Shown: positions 1-12,753 of the stretch, piece after piece
Numbering within the stretch: the first letter of the stretch is position 1
Layout of the letters: each line of letters opens with the position of its first letter
Assembly (NCBI RefSeq): GCF_963576615.1
Contig: NC_088714.1
Coordinates: forward strand, 43,122,072 to 43,186,071
Source of the DNA: Watersipora subatra
Lineage: Eukaryota > Bryozoa > Gymnolaemata > Cheilostomatida > Watersiporidae
Direction: 5' to 3'
Length of the DNA: 64,000 bases
Made by a program: the position numbers and the translations under genes
The notes under the pieces: model-generated
Database searches by the model: none
What the model was told of the DNA's origin: nothing
What the model saw: the letters and a program-made list of their open reading frames with translations, nothing else

Positions 1-3000
1 TCGAGCGACATTATGACGTTTTTAAACAAAGCGTAAGCCAATTACTTATTCAATAAAAAGATTTCACATTCTACGGCAAGAGCAACAACTAACGTTCTTA
101 ATGCATTCTGTCTTCAAACAGTACTACAACAAACAACAACAGATCCTAAAGAAAGAAAAAAGGAATATTAGAAGTTCTAAGATGATGCCCAGTGATATCA
201 TCACGGCTTGGAAATATTAGTGTGGCAAAATTTGCTTTGACTGTTCTAACAGCAGATAACCTTAGGAGTAGGTTTCTTTTCATTCATCTGTGCATCTGAC
301 AGCCTTAGCAATGTCATTGGCAATGAAATGTCCATGAGACGTCATATTGGGAAATTTGCCCAGCAACAGATTGAACAACGAATTCGGGTGGTTATAATAT
401 CTTGATTGGGCTAAAGGCCTGCGATAGGTCGTTAAGGTTTTTAATTCTTGTAATAATTATTTTTGAAAAATTTACCTACTCACGACAGTTTTGTATATGC
501 TTTAATCGTTCCTGTAAAATATATAAGGTGTGTGACATTTCGGGTTTTGTCACAATGTGTTTCATATATTATAAAACCTGTAATTTTGAACGTTACCCTT
601 AATTTAGCGCCATCTCTGTTTGCCCGTCATTTTTACACTCTTTGATCTTTACGAACCCACAATAGGAAGTGATCGGGAGGCAACTGTTCACAAAGTGGGA
701 CTAGTAATGACTCGGTTACATAAATAATTATGGACTTTTTTCGTTGTTGCTATAGTGGTTGTCATGGTTTTAGCGATGCCATACTAAGAAGATCGGTCGT
801 CTCAATCATTAGAACTACACGCTGATGCAAAGTCAACAAGGTCTATATTCAATCTTTTTTTTTCAGATTTGTTCAAATGTGATTTACAATCTCATCTGAA
901 GACTGTTTCGCTTGGTCTGATACTTCGATGTATATGAAAAACGGTTTAATAAAAATGCAAAAAATGGATGGCATTGGTGTCGCTCGGCCCAGAGGAGAGT
1001 GCAAAATATAGGCAACATTAGCAAGAGCTTCACGTGTAAAAGGTTAAATTTATCTTCCTAAAATTCTGACGAGCTAGTCGGAAAATACCGCGTCACTCTT
1101 TATTTTAATGTCACTTTTAATAAAAACATCACTATATATGACGGGTTGATAAATACAGTGCCATGGCATTCAAATTGAGATTTTGGTGTATTTGTCCATG
1201 TGAATAATCCAGATATTCCATAACAACCGTAATTTACAACAATCTTAATTCAACAGCATTCAAGACAGTTATTAAATTATTGTAGGCACAACAGAGCGAG
1301 TTTGTCTCATAGTTGGAACTGTGAGTGCCTGTCATCTGGCGCATGATGAAGTTGCGCAAATAGTAATGGATAAACCTGATCCGCAGCCCAAGCCAAGTGG
1401 AGATGGTGATGGCAAAATAAACTATCAAAGACATAATCAGGTATTGTTATGAAGAAGACCATGTCCTACTGGTCACTTTGCTTGTATTTTATAGATACCG
1501 CAAACCCTCTAATTGAACGCGATGGAGGACTCCGAGATAATTGATTGCTATTGATGTAAACGATTCATTGTTAATACGATTTTGCGGACAGTTTTCTACT
1601 TGTCTTTTAATATTATGGAGATCAGAGATTGTCAACGTGACGTTCACATGGAAGTGGCGTTCAAATAGCAGGTGCCACCTGTATTTTTCAACTCTTTTCT
1701 CATAGTGGTGGTCAAATAGAGGTTACTTTCAGTTAGAGTCTTCAGGGTATGTATGTTAGAGTCAACCAGCTCATCCAATCACAAATGTGTCAGTTTATTT
1801 CTATTGAAGCGGACGAGCATGCTTGTTTTGACACAACACATTGGCTACACCAAAGATGCATTATGTTTGTGGGTAGCCTGGTCTTGAGAGTAAAATGATT
1901 TCCGTCTTTTACATGTAGGCGTACCCAACGTGAACCAGGCTTTAAATATGAACTTTTACAACTTTTTTTGTAGGGGATTTTATTGGAAAGTATTGTAATT
2001 TTTCTGTCATTTGCAATCGTTTTCGATGTTTGATTTGATTGCCAGGATGTTTCAAGATTAAAATCGATGAAATTTCATCATGATTAGAATCGATGAAATT
2101 TCATCACGATTAAAATCGATGAAATTTCATCCCGATTAAAATGCTCAGATCGATCAAAAGTGTGATTGTGGCATCTATAATAATTGTAATGAGACCGACA
2201 GAATAGAGATGGTTAATGCTCCAACTTGAACACAATAGCCGATATCAACTAGTGCAATTATAACAACTAATGACTACATTTCGTACATTTTTTTTCTTGG
2301 CGTTTCAACTTTTAATCGTGGGCAAGTTTCATAGATTTTAATCTCGAAACATCCTGACAATCAGGTCACCTCAAAAATGAAAAACAATCGCACATGAGAG
2401 AAAAATACTGATTATTTTTGATGAATTCTACAAAAGAGTAAGTGTGAGTTAATCTGTATAAGCGAGTCCTTAATTAGTGTTTTGATAACACAGGTGTGGC
2501 TAAACTGTCCAAAATAGTAGTCTTTATTGAACTTACAGTAGGATTTTTGGAATTGCTTTTCACAGTCATATGAAACAGTTTAGTATTGGATTATCTTTGA
2601 ATGAGTTATTCAAGAATCTATATACAATTTTCAGTCGTAGCTCTTGTAATGGCTAACTTCCATAAGGGTTAACTGAAAGCATGTTTGCTACTCATAAATA
2701 CGCCAACAAGTTCCTATGTGGTTGTAAAGATTTTGGCAAGTTGCCCATTGTTCACAGCTAGGCTTTGTATAACAGTCATTTAACGATGAAATATTATCTA
2801 GATCAAGTAAGAATTCGAGTTAAATCATCAGGTACGAGAATAAAGAATCATCTAAGTTCGCTTGTTGATGGTTAACAAACTGTTATCTGCCGCTCACCTT
2901 TTCATTGTAAAATACTAAACTGCCTGTGACTGTTTCAAAATTCAAAGCCAAATTATTGTCTTTGTTTATAGACATTAGGTTGTTAAATTTCTGTCGCAAC

Positions 3001-3233
3001 TCCAGTTAACACAGTTAGGAATTTTCAATGGATTTTTCATGAAGTTTTACTCCAAACGATTCCGCAGGTGAAGCCACCCTGGAAAAAGGTTTGAACAAAA
3101 ATCGGGCCCATAGATCTATGTAGTACGTATAGAAATTGTAATATGTAGTCTTGTTTTAGTTGTAGCTAAGAGAGCTACTTAGCATATATCAGTGTCAATC
3201 TGGCATTACATGATTTACCTATCTATGTTCTAG
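1..3233. other. Upstream intron of the NOVA-like gene, repeat-rich
   Basis: No exon is recognised here; a KH1 exon was looked for and not seen. The stretch holds parts of the short 'tttgaatgcca' repeat family (about 1070-1180 and 1490-1700) and an inverted-terminal element at about 2013-2392. Short open frames match nothing known. Confidence 0.6.
2013..2392. mobile_element. MITE-like element, family A, copy 1
   Basis: About 55-bp imperfect inverted termini: the left arm holds TTGCCAGGATGTTTCAAGAT at 2039-2058, and the right arm holds the complement around 2341-2361. Inside, a ~33-bp unit around AATCGATGAAATTTCATC is repeated three times. A diverged copy lies at about 61228-61550. No coding capacity, so a non-autonomous DNA transposon is likely; the superfamily is not determined. 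Confidence 0.7.
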
Positions 3234-3378
3234 ACGAAGTTTGTCATTCCCAATTCGAGTGCAGGTGTGATCATTGGGAAGGGAGGAGCCTACATAAAGG
3301 AGTTAAAGGAAAGCAGTGGTGCCCATGTCAACGTCTCGCATAAGTCTGAGAATCCTGAGCGAATCGTTACAGTATCAG
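3234..3378 (+). CDS. NOVA-like exon: most of KH2
   Basis: The acceptor is the AG of TTCTAG at 3228-3233 and the donor is GTAGTT at 3379. The exon starts in frame at ACG and ends one base into a codon. The GKGG loop lies at 3276-3287. The strand order is that of a type I KH domain and ends at the conserved IVTVSG strand. Confidence 0.9.
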
Positions 3379-6300
3379 GTAGTTAATATATGTTCTACTT
3401 CATACATAAGTTCATACTTTGAGTGTTCAATAAATTTAGTTAAAATTAGGATGATCTAATATTGAACACATTACTAGAACTTAGATTAAACTCATTTGAT
3501 TACTGCTAGTAACTTGTCAGTCCGGTGTGCCACCAGAGCTCCTCAGGTGTGGGGACAAAGTGCAGAGAATACTGTACAACTCGCATTTGAACGCCACCTC
3601 TATTTGAACGTCAGTAGAAGTGTTGCAAAAAATAAAACACCACCCTTTAATTGAATGCCACTTTTATTTGAATACCACTTCTATTTAACCGGTACTATTT
3701 GACATTTTTAATATTTATGAACCCATAATAGCAAGTGATCATTAGAAAAGTGACCACAAAACTGTACTAATAAAATTACATCAATAACAATCAATTCGTT
3801 TGTTGTTTCTGTTTGTATCCAAGTCCATTTTCCAACTTATTAGACTTTCTTTTGTTAGAAACTTGCAACACCATAGAAATAGTTAGTGACTTTATCAGGC
3901 TAATAGTAGTTCCTTTCTAAACTTTTTTGTCTTGACACTTCGATTTATGCGGGAAAAGATTTTGCATTTATGATGGATTCTGTGCTACGACGTATTTTGA
4001 GGCTATTTTTATGACACGCAGTTTCTCTTTATTTGCTCTAGAAGTTTCTATTCCAAATGGCATCGTGTAAAAAGTCGCTCTGCTAAAATATTGTTTGGAC
4101 ACTAATATCGACTAGTTCAGCTGTGTAGAAGAGTAGTTGAGGTCAGACACCGTGGAAGGTATTGAACAGTCAGAAGAATATGGAATAGTTTCAAAAGAAA
4201 ACAACAATCAGAACGGAACTGACCAAGCAAACGATGCGAATATTTGTTTTAAAAATTATCATTTTTGTTTCAGCACGAATTACAGTATATTTATGTTTTA
4301 TTGTAATTATGTCACTTGCTTTTGAATATATATTTAGCATTTGCTAGATTCTTATAAAACTTATAAGTTTGCATATTATTCGATAGCGTGGTTGCGATAA
4401 TCTAAACTTGGCTTACAATGGATCGATGCTCGTAACTCCTATTCTATTGCACATAACAAGCCAGTTATGTTTGCGAACTGTAACAAACATTGATGAGTAC
4501 AATAAACTTTTATGAAGCTAGTTACAAAATGAAAATATACCTTCAAATTTAAATGAAATAAAAATCTTTAAAGCTTCAACAACGTGCAATGCAGGCTATA
4601 AGATCATTGTTGTTTAATCGCAAGCAATAAATATCAATTGGTAGAAACATGTATCAGTTTCCTCGTGCATATTTATTTAAAAATCCACGACAAGATGGAG
4701 GTATGTAAGCAAATCTCTTGCTTCCATGAAGGTTAGTCTCACCGTCTGAAGGAGAGTGCAAAATACAGGCGACAATTGATTCACTCGTAAAAAGGTTAAA
4801 TTTATCTTCTCAACCTCAAAAATTCAACGCCACCCTTTATTTGAATGGCACCTTTAATAAAGCACCACTCAAAGAAAAGGATTGAAAAATAGAGCACCAT
4901 GGCATTCAAATAGAGGTTTTACAGTAGATATGTGCACAACTATTCTAAAATAGGGGAATGTTAGCAATTAGTGTAGATGATGGCCTGGCTGCAGAGCCAA
5001 AGTTGCAAGTTCGAATCTTGTATGATGCAATATTTTTCCCAACCGGCCCTCCGAGTTGACAGATGGACACACCTCTTATTGTAGTAAAGATTAGTTTCGT
5101 ACACCTGAAAGGGCAGATATAATCTCCAGATAAAAGGATAAAAGGCCTTGTCTTAAATCTTTCGTAACCTGGAGCTTGCCACAACTTGTAATGAGGCGAA
5201 AGTTTTTGTGCATTTGCCCAAAAACACAATCAATTTATCCATTATGTTGAAGAGTTGAGCTTATTTTTTTTAGCAGAGCAGGAGTTTTTATGTGTAATCA
5301 TTTTAAATACTTCACGAAACGGAAGTGTAACTTGTGAATATGCACTGTCTGCACACGAGTGTTCAGCACAAACATTAACCTGATAGTAGTAATACAGACT
5401 TTGTCGTATTTACTGAATCCAATAGTTAGTTGCTATAACATAAATTTATGTTATAACACTTAATTAAAAAAGGATTGTGAAAGGTCTATCAAAAAGTAGT
5501 TCCATTGAGTTGAATCGGATTTGGTACGCTGGGCACAGATGCTTCACCCGATATTGCCAGTATCGGTACGGAAATGATTTATAATGTGGTGTGACAGCTC
5601 TACATTATAAAGTTTTGTTGCTGCTCCATTGAGCTACCCCAATAAGGCACATTGCGATATCAGAGGAAATATATTTCGTAGTGATTGTTAATTGGGATTA
5701 TATATTAAACGTTAATTTGATTGTTCATTATAAAGTTAAATCATTACTTAACAGGAAACTAAATACACCATCCATTCACATAAATTAAAAATACCAACTA
5801 AATAGATAACTTCACATAATATCAGAAAACTGCTGATTAGCGACTTGTTATTTAGACGTATTTGTGATTGATAATTTTGCGGGGCTCGCATTAGTTGCAG
5901 AACATTCTTTAGCATGCTAGTGATATTATATTGGCCTACAAATATTTAGGCTGTGTGTTGGCTATGCGTTGTGTTGAGGTGTGTCTAGTCTGGCCTTTCC
6001 GTCTATTATGTGCACTAATATTTTATTTATTGTTTTCCGGAAGGCGATGTCTCCGAGATTCGATCAGCCATGTCTATGATATTGGAGAAGCTTGCTGCAG
6101 ACCCACAGAGCTCCGCCTACCCAAGTCTCAACTATGCTGGCATGGGACACAAGTATGCACTTTTGAAGTTTGAACTTTTTTCATTTGCATTTGTCTCTTC
6201 CTTCTTGATATATTCCATACATTTGTTTGATTTTCTCAGTCACTCTGTCTGCATTGTAGCACCGGAAACATGGCAACTCCTAGTGGCTCCTTCACCAATC

Positions 6301-7321
6301 TTTCGAGCAACAATTCTGGCCCTAACTCCGCATTCAACATGGCAAATATGGGTGGCGCCATGACACCGCAGCAGGTGCAACAGGCCGCACAAAGTTTGAG
6401 TACCAGTAGGTTTATCTTTTTGTTTTTCACTGTTGTGCTGTTGATTTCCTCATCTCTATTGTTTTTTCTATTTATCACTATTCCATCGCTACTGTTATAG
6501 TGATGAGAAGCTTCAATAACCTCGGAAGTGGAATCAACAATCTAAACATAGGCACTCGCCCTCGGAACCCTGTTTTGGAGCAGCTTGTCCAGACTCTTAA
6601 GATGACAGGCTACACTGATTCGGCTGCTGATGAGATAGCCACTGCCCTGTCTACTCTCGCTAACTATGGTGTGTTGAGTCTCACTGGAGGGAGCCTCCTC
6701 GGCAATCTCATGAACCTCAATCGTAATCTGCCTGGTTCTACCACTAGCAATGGCACCTCCAATGGCAGTCAGGGCTCGGTGCCATCCCTCCTCACTGGCA
6801 CCCAGAACAACACCTCGGGCTACACAGGCACCAGCTCTGAGGATGATGGGGCATCGCTGCTCCGTCAGCTTACACAGACTCTCGCTAGAAACCAGGGTAA
6901 GGCTGAGGGAGGGGGCGACTCATTCGGTCCAGTCGGCGGCATGAAGGCCGAAGCAGGGGCAACTAACATGTTTCCTAACAATTCATCTCTCTTTAGTGGC
7001 AATGAAAATTCCGGAGGGTTTGGTGGGTTCACCACTGGTCAGCAGAACTCTGATAGTCCTGAGGCTTCAGATAGCCAAGAAATTGAGGTTGCAGAAAATT
7101 TGGCGGGTGCGATAATTGGCCAGCAAGGGAGGGGTATCACAGAGATACAGCAGATGACAGGTGCGCATGTCTCTGTCAGTCGTAGGGGTGTTTATGCTCC
7201 AGGCACGCAAAATCGGGTGGTTAGCATCTCAGGTCCGAGTTCTGGGGTGACGAGAGCTGCGCAGATGGTGCGTCAGAAAATACAAGACGCTGAACAAAGG
7301 CGCACACAAAATGCTTATTAG
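3234..7321 (+). CDS. NOVA/pasilla-like KH-domain RNA-binding protein, 3' part
   Basis: Four coding exons, 3234-3378, 6044-6152, 6260-6405 and 6501-7321, join in phase into about 407 residues ending at TAG 7319-7321. The first exon opens a KH domain ([16 protein letters not shown]) that finishes in the second exon; by similarity it is NOVA KH2. A long Ser/Asn/Gly/Gln-rich linker follows, including a NOVA-like stretch ending [10 protein letters not shown], then a C-terminal KH3 ([12 protein letters not shown]). NOVA proteins are neuronal splicing regulators that bind YCAY RNA through their KH domains; that role is inferred from family. KH1 and the start codon are not visible and probably lie left of position 1. 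KH3 carries GQQG where the family has GKGG. PCBP-type proteins are the alternative, but the KH2 sequence and linker favour NOVA. Confidence 0.88.
3379..6043. other. NOVA-like intron with SINE and short repeats
   Basis: No exon is seen. The stretch contains 'tttgaatgcca' repeats at about 3570-3720 and 4730-4930, and a tRNA-derived SINE at about 4930-5235. The rest is unassigned AT-rich sequence. Confidence 0.6.
4930..5235 (+). mobile_element. tRNA-derived SINE-like element
   Basis: A tRNA-like head with a good B-box (GTTCGAATC near 5009-5017) follows a D-arm-like segment. A downstream body contains a GACAGATGGACAC motif that recurs in the other SINE-like copies in this window. The ends are not sharply defined. 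Confidence 0.55.
6044..6152 (+). CDS. NOVA-like exon: C-terminal helix of KH2
   Basis: The exon follows an AG at 6042-6043 after a T-rich tract and uses donor GTATGC at 6153. It completes the split glycine codon and reads [20 protein letters not shown], the last KH2 helix, followed by a [13 protein letters not shown] stretch like that after KH2 in NOVA. The next intron is only 107 bases. Confidence 0.85.
6260..6405 (+). CDS. NOVA-like exon: Ser/Asn/Gln-rich linker
   Basis: The acceptor is TTGTAG at 6254-6259 and the donor is GTAGGT at 6406. The frame reads a low-complexity linker ([16 protein letters not shown], then Met/Gly, then a Gln-Ala run). Phase matches both neighbours. A donor at GTTTAT, 6411, is possible but would break the phase to the last exon. 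The next intron is 95 bases. Confidence 0.8.
6501..7321 (+). CDS. NOVA-like last coding exon with KH3
   Basis: The acceptor is GTTATAG ending at 6500. The open frame runs 273 codons to TAG. It begins with a linker ([20 protein letters not shown]), continues through a Gly/Ser/Asn-rich region, and ends with KH3 from about 7080. The KH3 loop at 7118-7129 codes G-Q-Q-G. Downstream of it are the [18 protein letters not shown] strands and a terminal helix, then the short tail RRTQNAY. Confidence 0.9.
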
Positions 7322-9165
7322 TTGTTATCGAGCAGCTTATCTATCAGAGGCCTGACTTTTTCTCGATTTCATTGTCTTGACATGCTGTGTTCTAGCAAGC
7401 TGACTCTCACTCCTTCTTGCAGCTTTTTGTAAATACTGTCATTTTATTTACCATCTACCATGCGCCAGCTCGCATAGCATCACTCATGCTTCGCCTATCT
7501 TTTGCTCTTTGCATTGCTTATATTCTAAATTCGACTCTTCTTGTATTTTGTAGCCCCTATGTAATATATCTTTCAGTCTCATTCCAATTCGACGGGATTT
7601 TGAGATTTTTATTCTTTCATAGAAAATCTTACTATGAAATGCTGTGCGAATTACATTGTAAACATTTTTGTCATGTTTTATTACACAAATACAGTAGTAT
7701 ATTAAGCGTTGTACATCTGTTAGCAATGCATCATTCATTGGCTTTCGTTGCATCTCCGTCAGCAGCATTCCATCTCAGCCGCTGCTAGCGTGCAGGCACC
7801 ATCACTCTGGAAGATCTGGCATTCCTCTCACTGCCGCTAACTGCTACCACTCTCCTTCTCTGAGGATAGAAAAGAAGATTATGCATTGTAACATTGACTG
7901 TCTTGGAGATGATGGAAGTCTTATTTTACCATAGTTAACGCTCTATTACACACACAAATTCTATATTGTTAACCTTGCCATCAGAGTCATCATTCTCTTA
8001 AATTGCCTACACAAACGCTGCATACAAACTGAGGCAACATCCTCTTGGCATCTGTCTTCATTCACGGTAAGGCTGCAATATTCTACTCCATCTGCTCAAG
8101 TTTCTTCCATCAGTAGCATATGTTTTGCACCCTTGTCAATAAGTATGTGCTAAACAATTTGCCTTTCTTTCTCATCTCACACAACTCTTTCTGATCGTTT
8201 CTACAGCGGATAGTTATGCTAATGACTATAGAAATCTTTTCCCCCTACTCGTTACCATCTCTTGTAAGTTTTGTTGTGCAGTAGATATGCCTGTCCTTGT
8301 TTTTAGCTCTCCTGTCTCTAGTAAATGGCAGATAACTTCTGTCTGCCGCTTCCGACTTGTCGTTCATTTTTTAGTTTTTGGCTTCATTTGCGTTAGAGCC
8401 TGATGACCTCTGATATTGCTATGTATGTTTCAGGTCTACCTACAACATGACCTTCGGTTTGGGTGTAAAGATGGAAACTTTAATACCAAGATAATTTAGA
8501 AGTTGTCTGATAATTGAGAAGTCGTTGGTCTATAGTGATGAGGTGAGTATTATATAGTGATAATTACAAAGTCTATCTTCTAGCTGTAGATTATATGAAT
8601 TGAGCAAGATGCTGCTACACATCACTACCGCTACAAGTATTACAAATTCATCTACATTATTAGCCCATCATTTCGCTAGTAAAAAGGAAAGACTAAGCTC
8701 TGCAAAGACCACGATTCAATCCATGACTCTATTAGATTTTGGGGGTCTAGGAATGTCATAGAAGTATTGGTACTCTGAACTTCAGACATAGTTTTGTATT
8801 GCAGTAAAATAGTGTCACTAAAATGTCTTCTGAAGACCAGAATTGGTGTTCACCTCTTAAAAATATTTGCAAACGTATTAGTTTGGTAGAAATCCTTACT
8901 CAGTCTGCTGTATAGCAGTTTCAAGTATTCTGAATACTATAGCATTAGTACTGGCTAACAGAGTGTACTGTCATATTTATAAAAGTTACATGGCTTATCT
9001 CGATATTTCAGTATACCTTGTCGAGTAAGATCTTGACACATTCTTACCAGATTTTTAGCACTGGACGAGTAACCGTTTTTTTAACAGTTATTAGCATTTC
9101 AGTTTGGTCTTCTGCGCCTAAAGTTTGGCAAGAATGTCTGACCTACCAATGACAATTACTGGGTT
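7322..9165 (+). other. NOVA-like 3' untranslated region and downstream sequence
   Basis: No further coding exon is seen after TAG 7321. The first part is pyrimidine-rich and probably 3' untranslated region. I found no convincing AATAAA close to the stop codon, so the transcript end is undefined. The nearest clear AATAAA on this strand is near 11456. Confidence 0.45.
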
Positions 9166-9189
9166 CCCTCAAAGGAGTTTGGACAAAGC

Positions 9190-9935
9190 TGGCTAGCTTC
9201 ACAAAGTCCCCCGACAAAAGCACTTGGTTGCCAAACAAAATCGATCGACATACTGATCTCTAATGAATATTCTTACCTCGCTCTCAGTATCTCACTTTTT
9301 CGCATTTACTTAACATTTTTACAAAAAATTATTGGTAGTTTGTTGTAGGGAATTTTGTCCTCTTTCAAATGGTGTATAATACAACAATCAATTTCAAAGT
9401 GACTGCCAAGAGGACTAATTTTGGTTGGTTAATGTTGCGGCCTTTCCATTATAACTTATATAAAAAATAGTGGTCTGTTTGGAACCGTGCGAGCTCCAAT
9501 ATACGCTTCCGTTAGTCGCAGGACTCTGTGAAGTTATACAGCTCTGTACTGTCAGAGTCGTATAGCTCTACAAAGTTTTGCGACCAAATGCCAGAAACAA
9601 AACTCCTGTTTCCAAACAAACCCAATTGGCATCCTGATATCTAATGGAATATACATACCTCGCTCTCAATACCTCTCTTTTTTGTATTTACTTTGTTTTT
9701 ACAAAAAAGTTATTAGTAGCTTTTTGCAGGGACTTGTGTCTTCTTTCAAATGGTGTATAATACAACAATCAATTTTAAAGCGACTGTCAATGGGAGTAAT
9801 TTTTGCTGGTTAGTGTTCCGGCCTCTCCATAATGGCCTACATAAAAATGGTAGACATGGCCTGTTTGTTTTGAAGTAAGCGAGTTCCCATATAAGCTTCC
9901 ATTTGTCGCAGGACTCTGAAACTATACGGCTCTGG
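9190..9935. repeat. Two direct copies of a ~373-bp sequence
   Basis: The segments around 9248-9530 and 9621-9910 align along their length. Both carry TACCTCGCTCTCA, TTTCAAATGGTGTATAATAC and GTCGCAGGACTCTG in the same order and about 373 bases apart. The copies differ by many substitutions and small indels, so the duplication is old. No coding frame is conserved. Confidence 0.8.
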
Positions 9936-12170
9936 GTTTGGAGTTTGTTTCACTCCGAATCATAGATCAGTAAAATCCGAATGGATTCGACGCCGTTTCA
10001 CTTCACTAAATTTGTGCAAAGCCATTCGCAGTGAGATCACTATTCGACGTCACAAAAATGCTTCCTGCGTATGGATTCGAATCGATAATACCTGGCTAAG
10101 CTCTCACCAATGGAGGTCTCTTCTAACTACTATCGCAAACGATGGGTTGCTCATATAACGATAACAAGATGATGATCTTTTTATTTAATTTATTATAGTT
10201 ACATCCTGTAATATCTTTTTTGTTTGTTTTGACTACATTCTCTGTTAAGACCACACTTTCATCTGGTCTGCAAATAGAAGCTTTCCTCATTCAATCCAAT
10301 ATAGAACGCATTGTCATAAAAAAGACCATCGTTCATGCGACCTCTGAAGTAATAACTATAATTATAGCAAGTAGTATCAGGTGTTGTGGCTGAGTTAGTG
10401 TAACAAGGGTTCGAAATGTGAATTGAAAAGCGACTGATACTCGAAACCTAGTCAACTTTAACAATTTCGGTTTTGTGGAGTAAATCGCTAGGCTGAGAAA
10501 AATCGATAAAGTGCAACACCGAATTGTTGGAAAGATGAGAGTGCGAATTCATGGGCAGAGGTCAAATCCGAATCCATTCAAAGCATGGAAACCCAGTGAA
10601 TGTGTTCAAGCAATGACTGAATGGTTTATAACATGACTTGAAAAGCTTTTGGGCCAAAATACGTTTGTGTTGCTATCATTTTGATAGAAGTTACAACACC
10701 ATTAGCATACTCATATGTATTAACTTGTATATCCTTGTATACTCCCTGAAATTGTTGATGTTTGAGCATGAATTTTTAGCTTTTACCTGTAGTGAATTCA
10801 CTAAATTGATAAACCTCTCATTTGCTGAGCCAAAGGGTGCTTTATTAAGTCATTGGTTTAGATTTTACTGGATTAAATCAAGCAGCAATTGCTGATTTTC
10901 TGTGTGAAACAACAGTAAGTCCATCTATTATAAAATGCATTAATTGAAGTATTTTATAGCATTTGGTAAGAAGTTTCAAAAGCTTATAGGAAACCATTGT
11001 TTTCCTATTTGTATGCTCACTAGCAGAAGCTGGCAAAAATATTGCCGAAAAACTACTGTTGTTTAGTTTGGTTTGCACCAACTGCTTTAGAATAACGAAA
11101 TAATTACTGTTTCCTTTTTGCCCTTTCACCAAAAACACTTTGTGATTTGATTGCCTTTACTTGCCTTTTATATCTATGCCTATTAAGGCTTGATCATCCT
11201 AATCATATTGTTGTTTTTTTCAGGAGACAGGTGGTATATGTTGAATTGCAAAAGACCACATCTGCTGATGCTATCTCTGGTTGCAATATACAAGAGGTAA
11301 TCCTACGGGGATATTGTTTGCGATCTAGTTCCAGTATTTCAAGCGCATTATGACTGTTGTGACTGTCATTCCTGTCTACTCAGGAATTCCAACAGGCCCT
11401 GAGATTATATAACATGACACAAATTTGTTGTTTAGTCTGTACAGTATATTTTTTAAATAAATCTTTGTTCACTACTATGCTTTCGCTCCATGCTGATGTT
11501 CAATTTGGATGGAAGTCAACTGTCTGTGTTCATTATTTATAGTGTATGTCTAAAACCGGGAGTGCATTTTGATACATTTTATTTTTGATGCACTGCATTA
11601 CAGTTGGTGTCTACAAAGTACATATCTCTTTGTACCATTTGTTCTGTAGAATGTGGCCTCCGTTCTTAAGCAAGTTATATTAAGGACCCATTTTTCTAGA
11701 GACAATTTCTAGAGGCTATCAAATGCTAAATATTTTTCAATACCTCTTCAGCAGTTGACCCTCGCTTATTAAAGTCTGGTTCACATTGGCATTTTGTACA
11801 TCCATCTGTACCATGTAACATTTCTCACTTGTCAGAGCCGGAAAACTTGAGCTAAGCATTTTCTTTTGTGACAATATTCACATTAGTCTCATCAGCAATC
11901 CTCCGATGTCGAATACCGTAACAGTCATACAGCCTATTAGACAACCATTTCCTCAAAGTTCTGCCCATCAGCAACAGCTTCAAGAGCACCATTTTATGTA
12001 CCATTCCATTGACAAAATCACATTTAAGATATGCAGGAGTCGTGCAGCTCTTTGCTAGCTCAAAATTGTGTCCACAATTAATTGTCTGGTTTGTATGTCT
12101 GATTTATTTACGTGTTAAAGAAATTTATTGTCTGAATTGAAAACTAAATCGGGACAAATTAGAAGATAGA
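9936..12170. other. Intergenic stretch without recognised genes
   Basis: Short open frames at 10638-10895 and 10878-11138 show no family similarity. An AATAAA at about 11456-11461 could end a plus-strand transcript. Nothing else is supported. Confidence 0.4.
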
Positions 12171-12172
12171 AA

Positions 12173-12204
12173 CTAGACTGACAAGATAAAACTTGTCAGT
12201 CTAG
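12173..12204. repeat. Perfect 13-bp hairpin, 6-nt loop
   Basis: CTAGACTGACAAG at 12173-12185 is exactly complementary to 12192-12204; the loop is ATAAAA. It lies just left of a second inverted repeat at 12226-12294. Confidence 0.85.
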
Positions 12205-12225
12205 CGAATACTGCGCGTGTTCAAT

Positions 12226-12294
12226 CATAGACCTATTAACTATAATACTATTACTGAATAGTTACTATACTGTTACTGTATAGTTAATAGGTCT
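12226..12294. repeat. Small inverted-repeat element, family B, copy 1
   Basis: AGACCTATTAACTATA at 12229-12244 is a perfect complement of 12279-12294. A closely similar structure occurs at 45196-45273, so this is probably a dispersed miniature inverted-repeat element of about 70 bp. Confidence 0.75.
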
Positions 12295-12753
12295 GTGTTA
12301 AATATACTAGCAAAGATGTGCTTAAAGTACAAAAAGTGTTAGTATTCAAGTCATGTTTTAGTAGTAGTAGACAAGCGAGAAGATAACTCGCAAATGGCAC
12401 GTCACAAACAAAAATACATCGTTACTATTATATCGTGGAGTGTCTGTTTCGTTTCTTTAATGTTTTGTATTCCATGATTTATCACATATTTCTAAAGCAA
12501 TGGTTGATTTGGAATCGGAGTTTTCCTCATCAGACAAGTGATTTCATTGATTAAAAATTTGATACTAACGAATACATGTAGTTCGATTTTAATTTGTCTG
12601 TGTGTAACTAATGTCTTGTGAAAAAAAAGTGATACAAGTACATACTTGCAAAACAATAATATAAATGAAATAATTGTGCGTTTTGTATTTCTATGTAAAG
12701 CAGTGCCCTTGACAGGTCCTCTTGTATATTTGTAATAAATAGAATAGGTTTCA

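Noticed and set aside
1..3233. A KH1 exon for the NOVA-like gene
   Set aside because: No GxxG-bearing KH sequence with splice sites was found on the plus strand here.
4981..5020. A functional tRNA gene
   Set aside because: The B-box is good, but the acceptor and anticodon arms do not fold; it is the head of a SINE.
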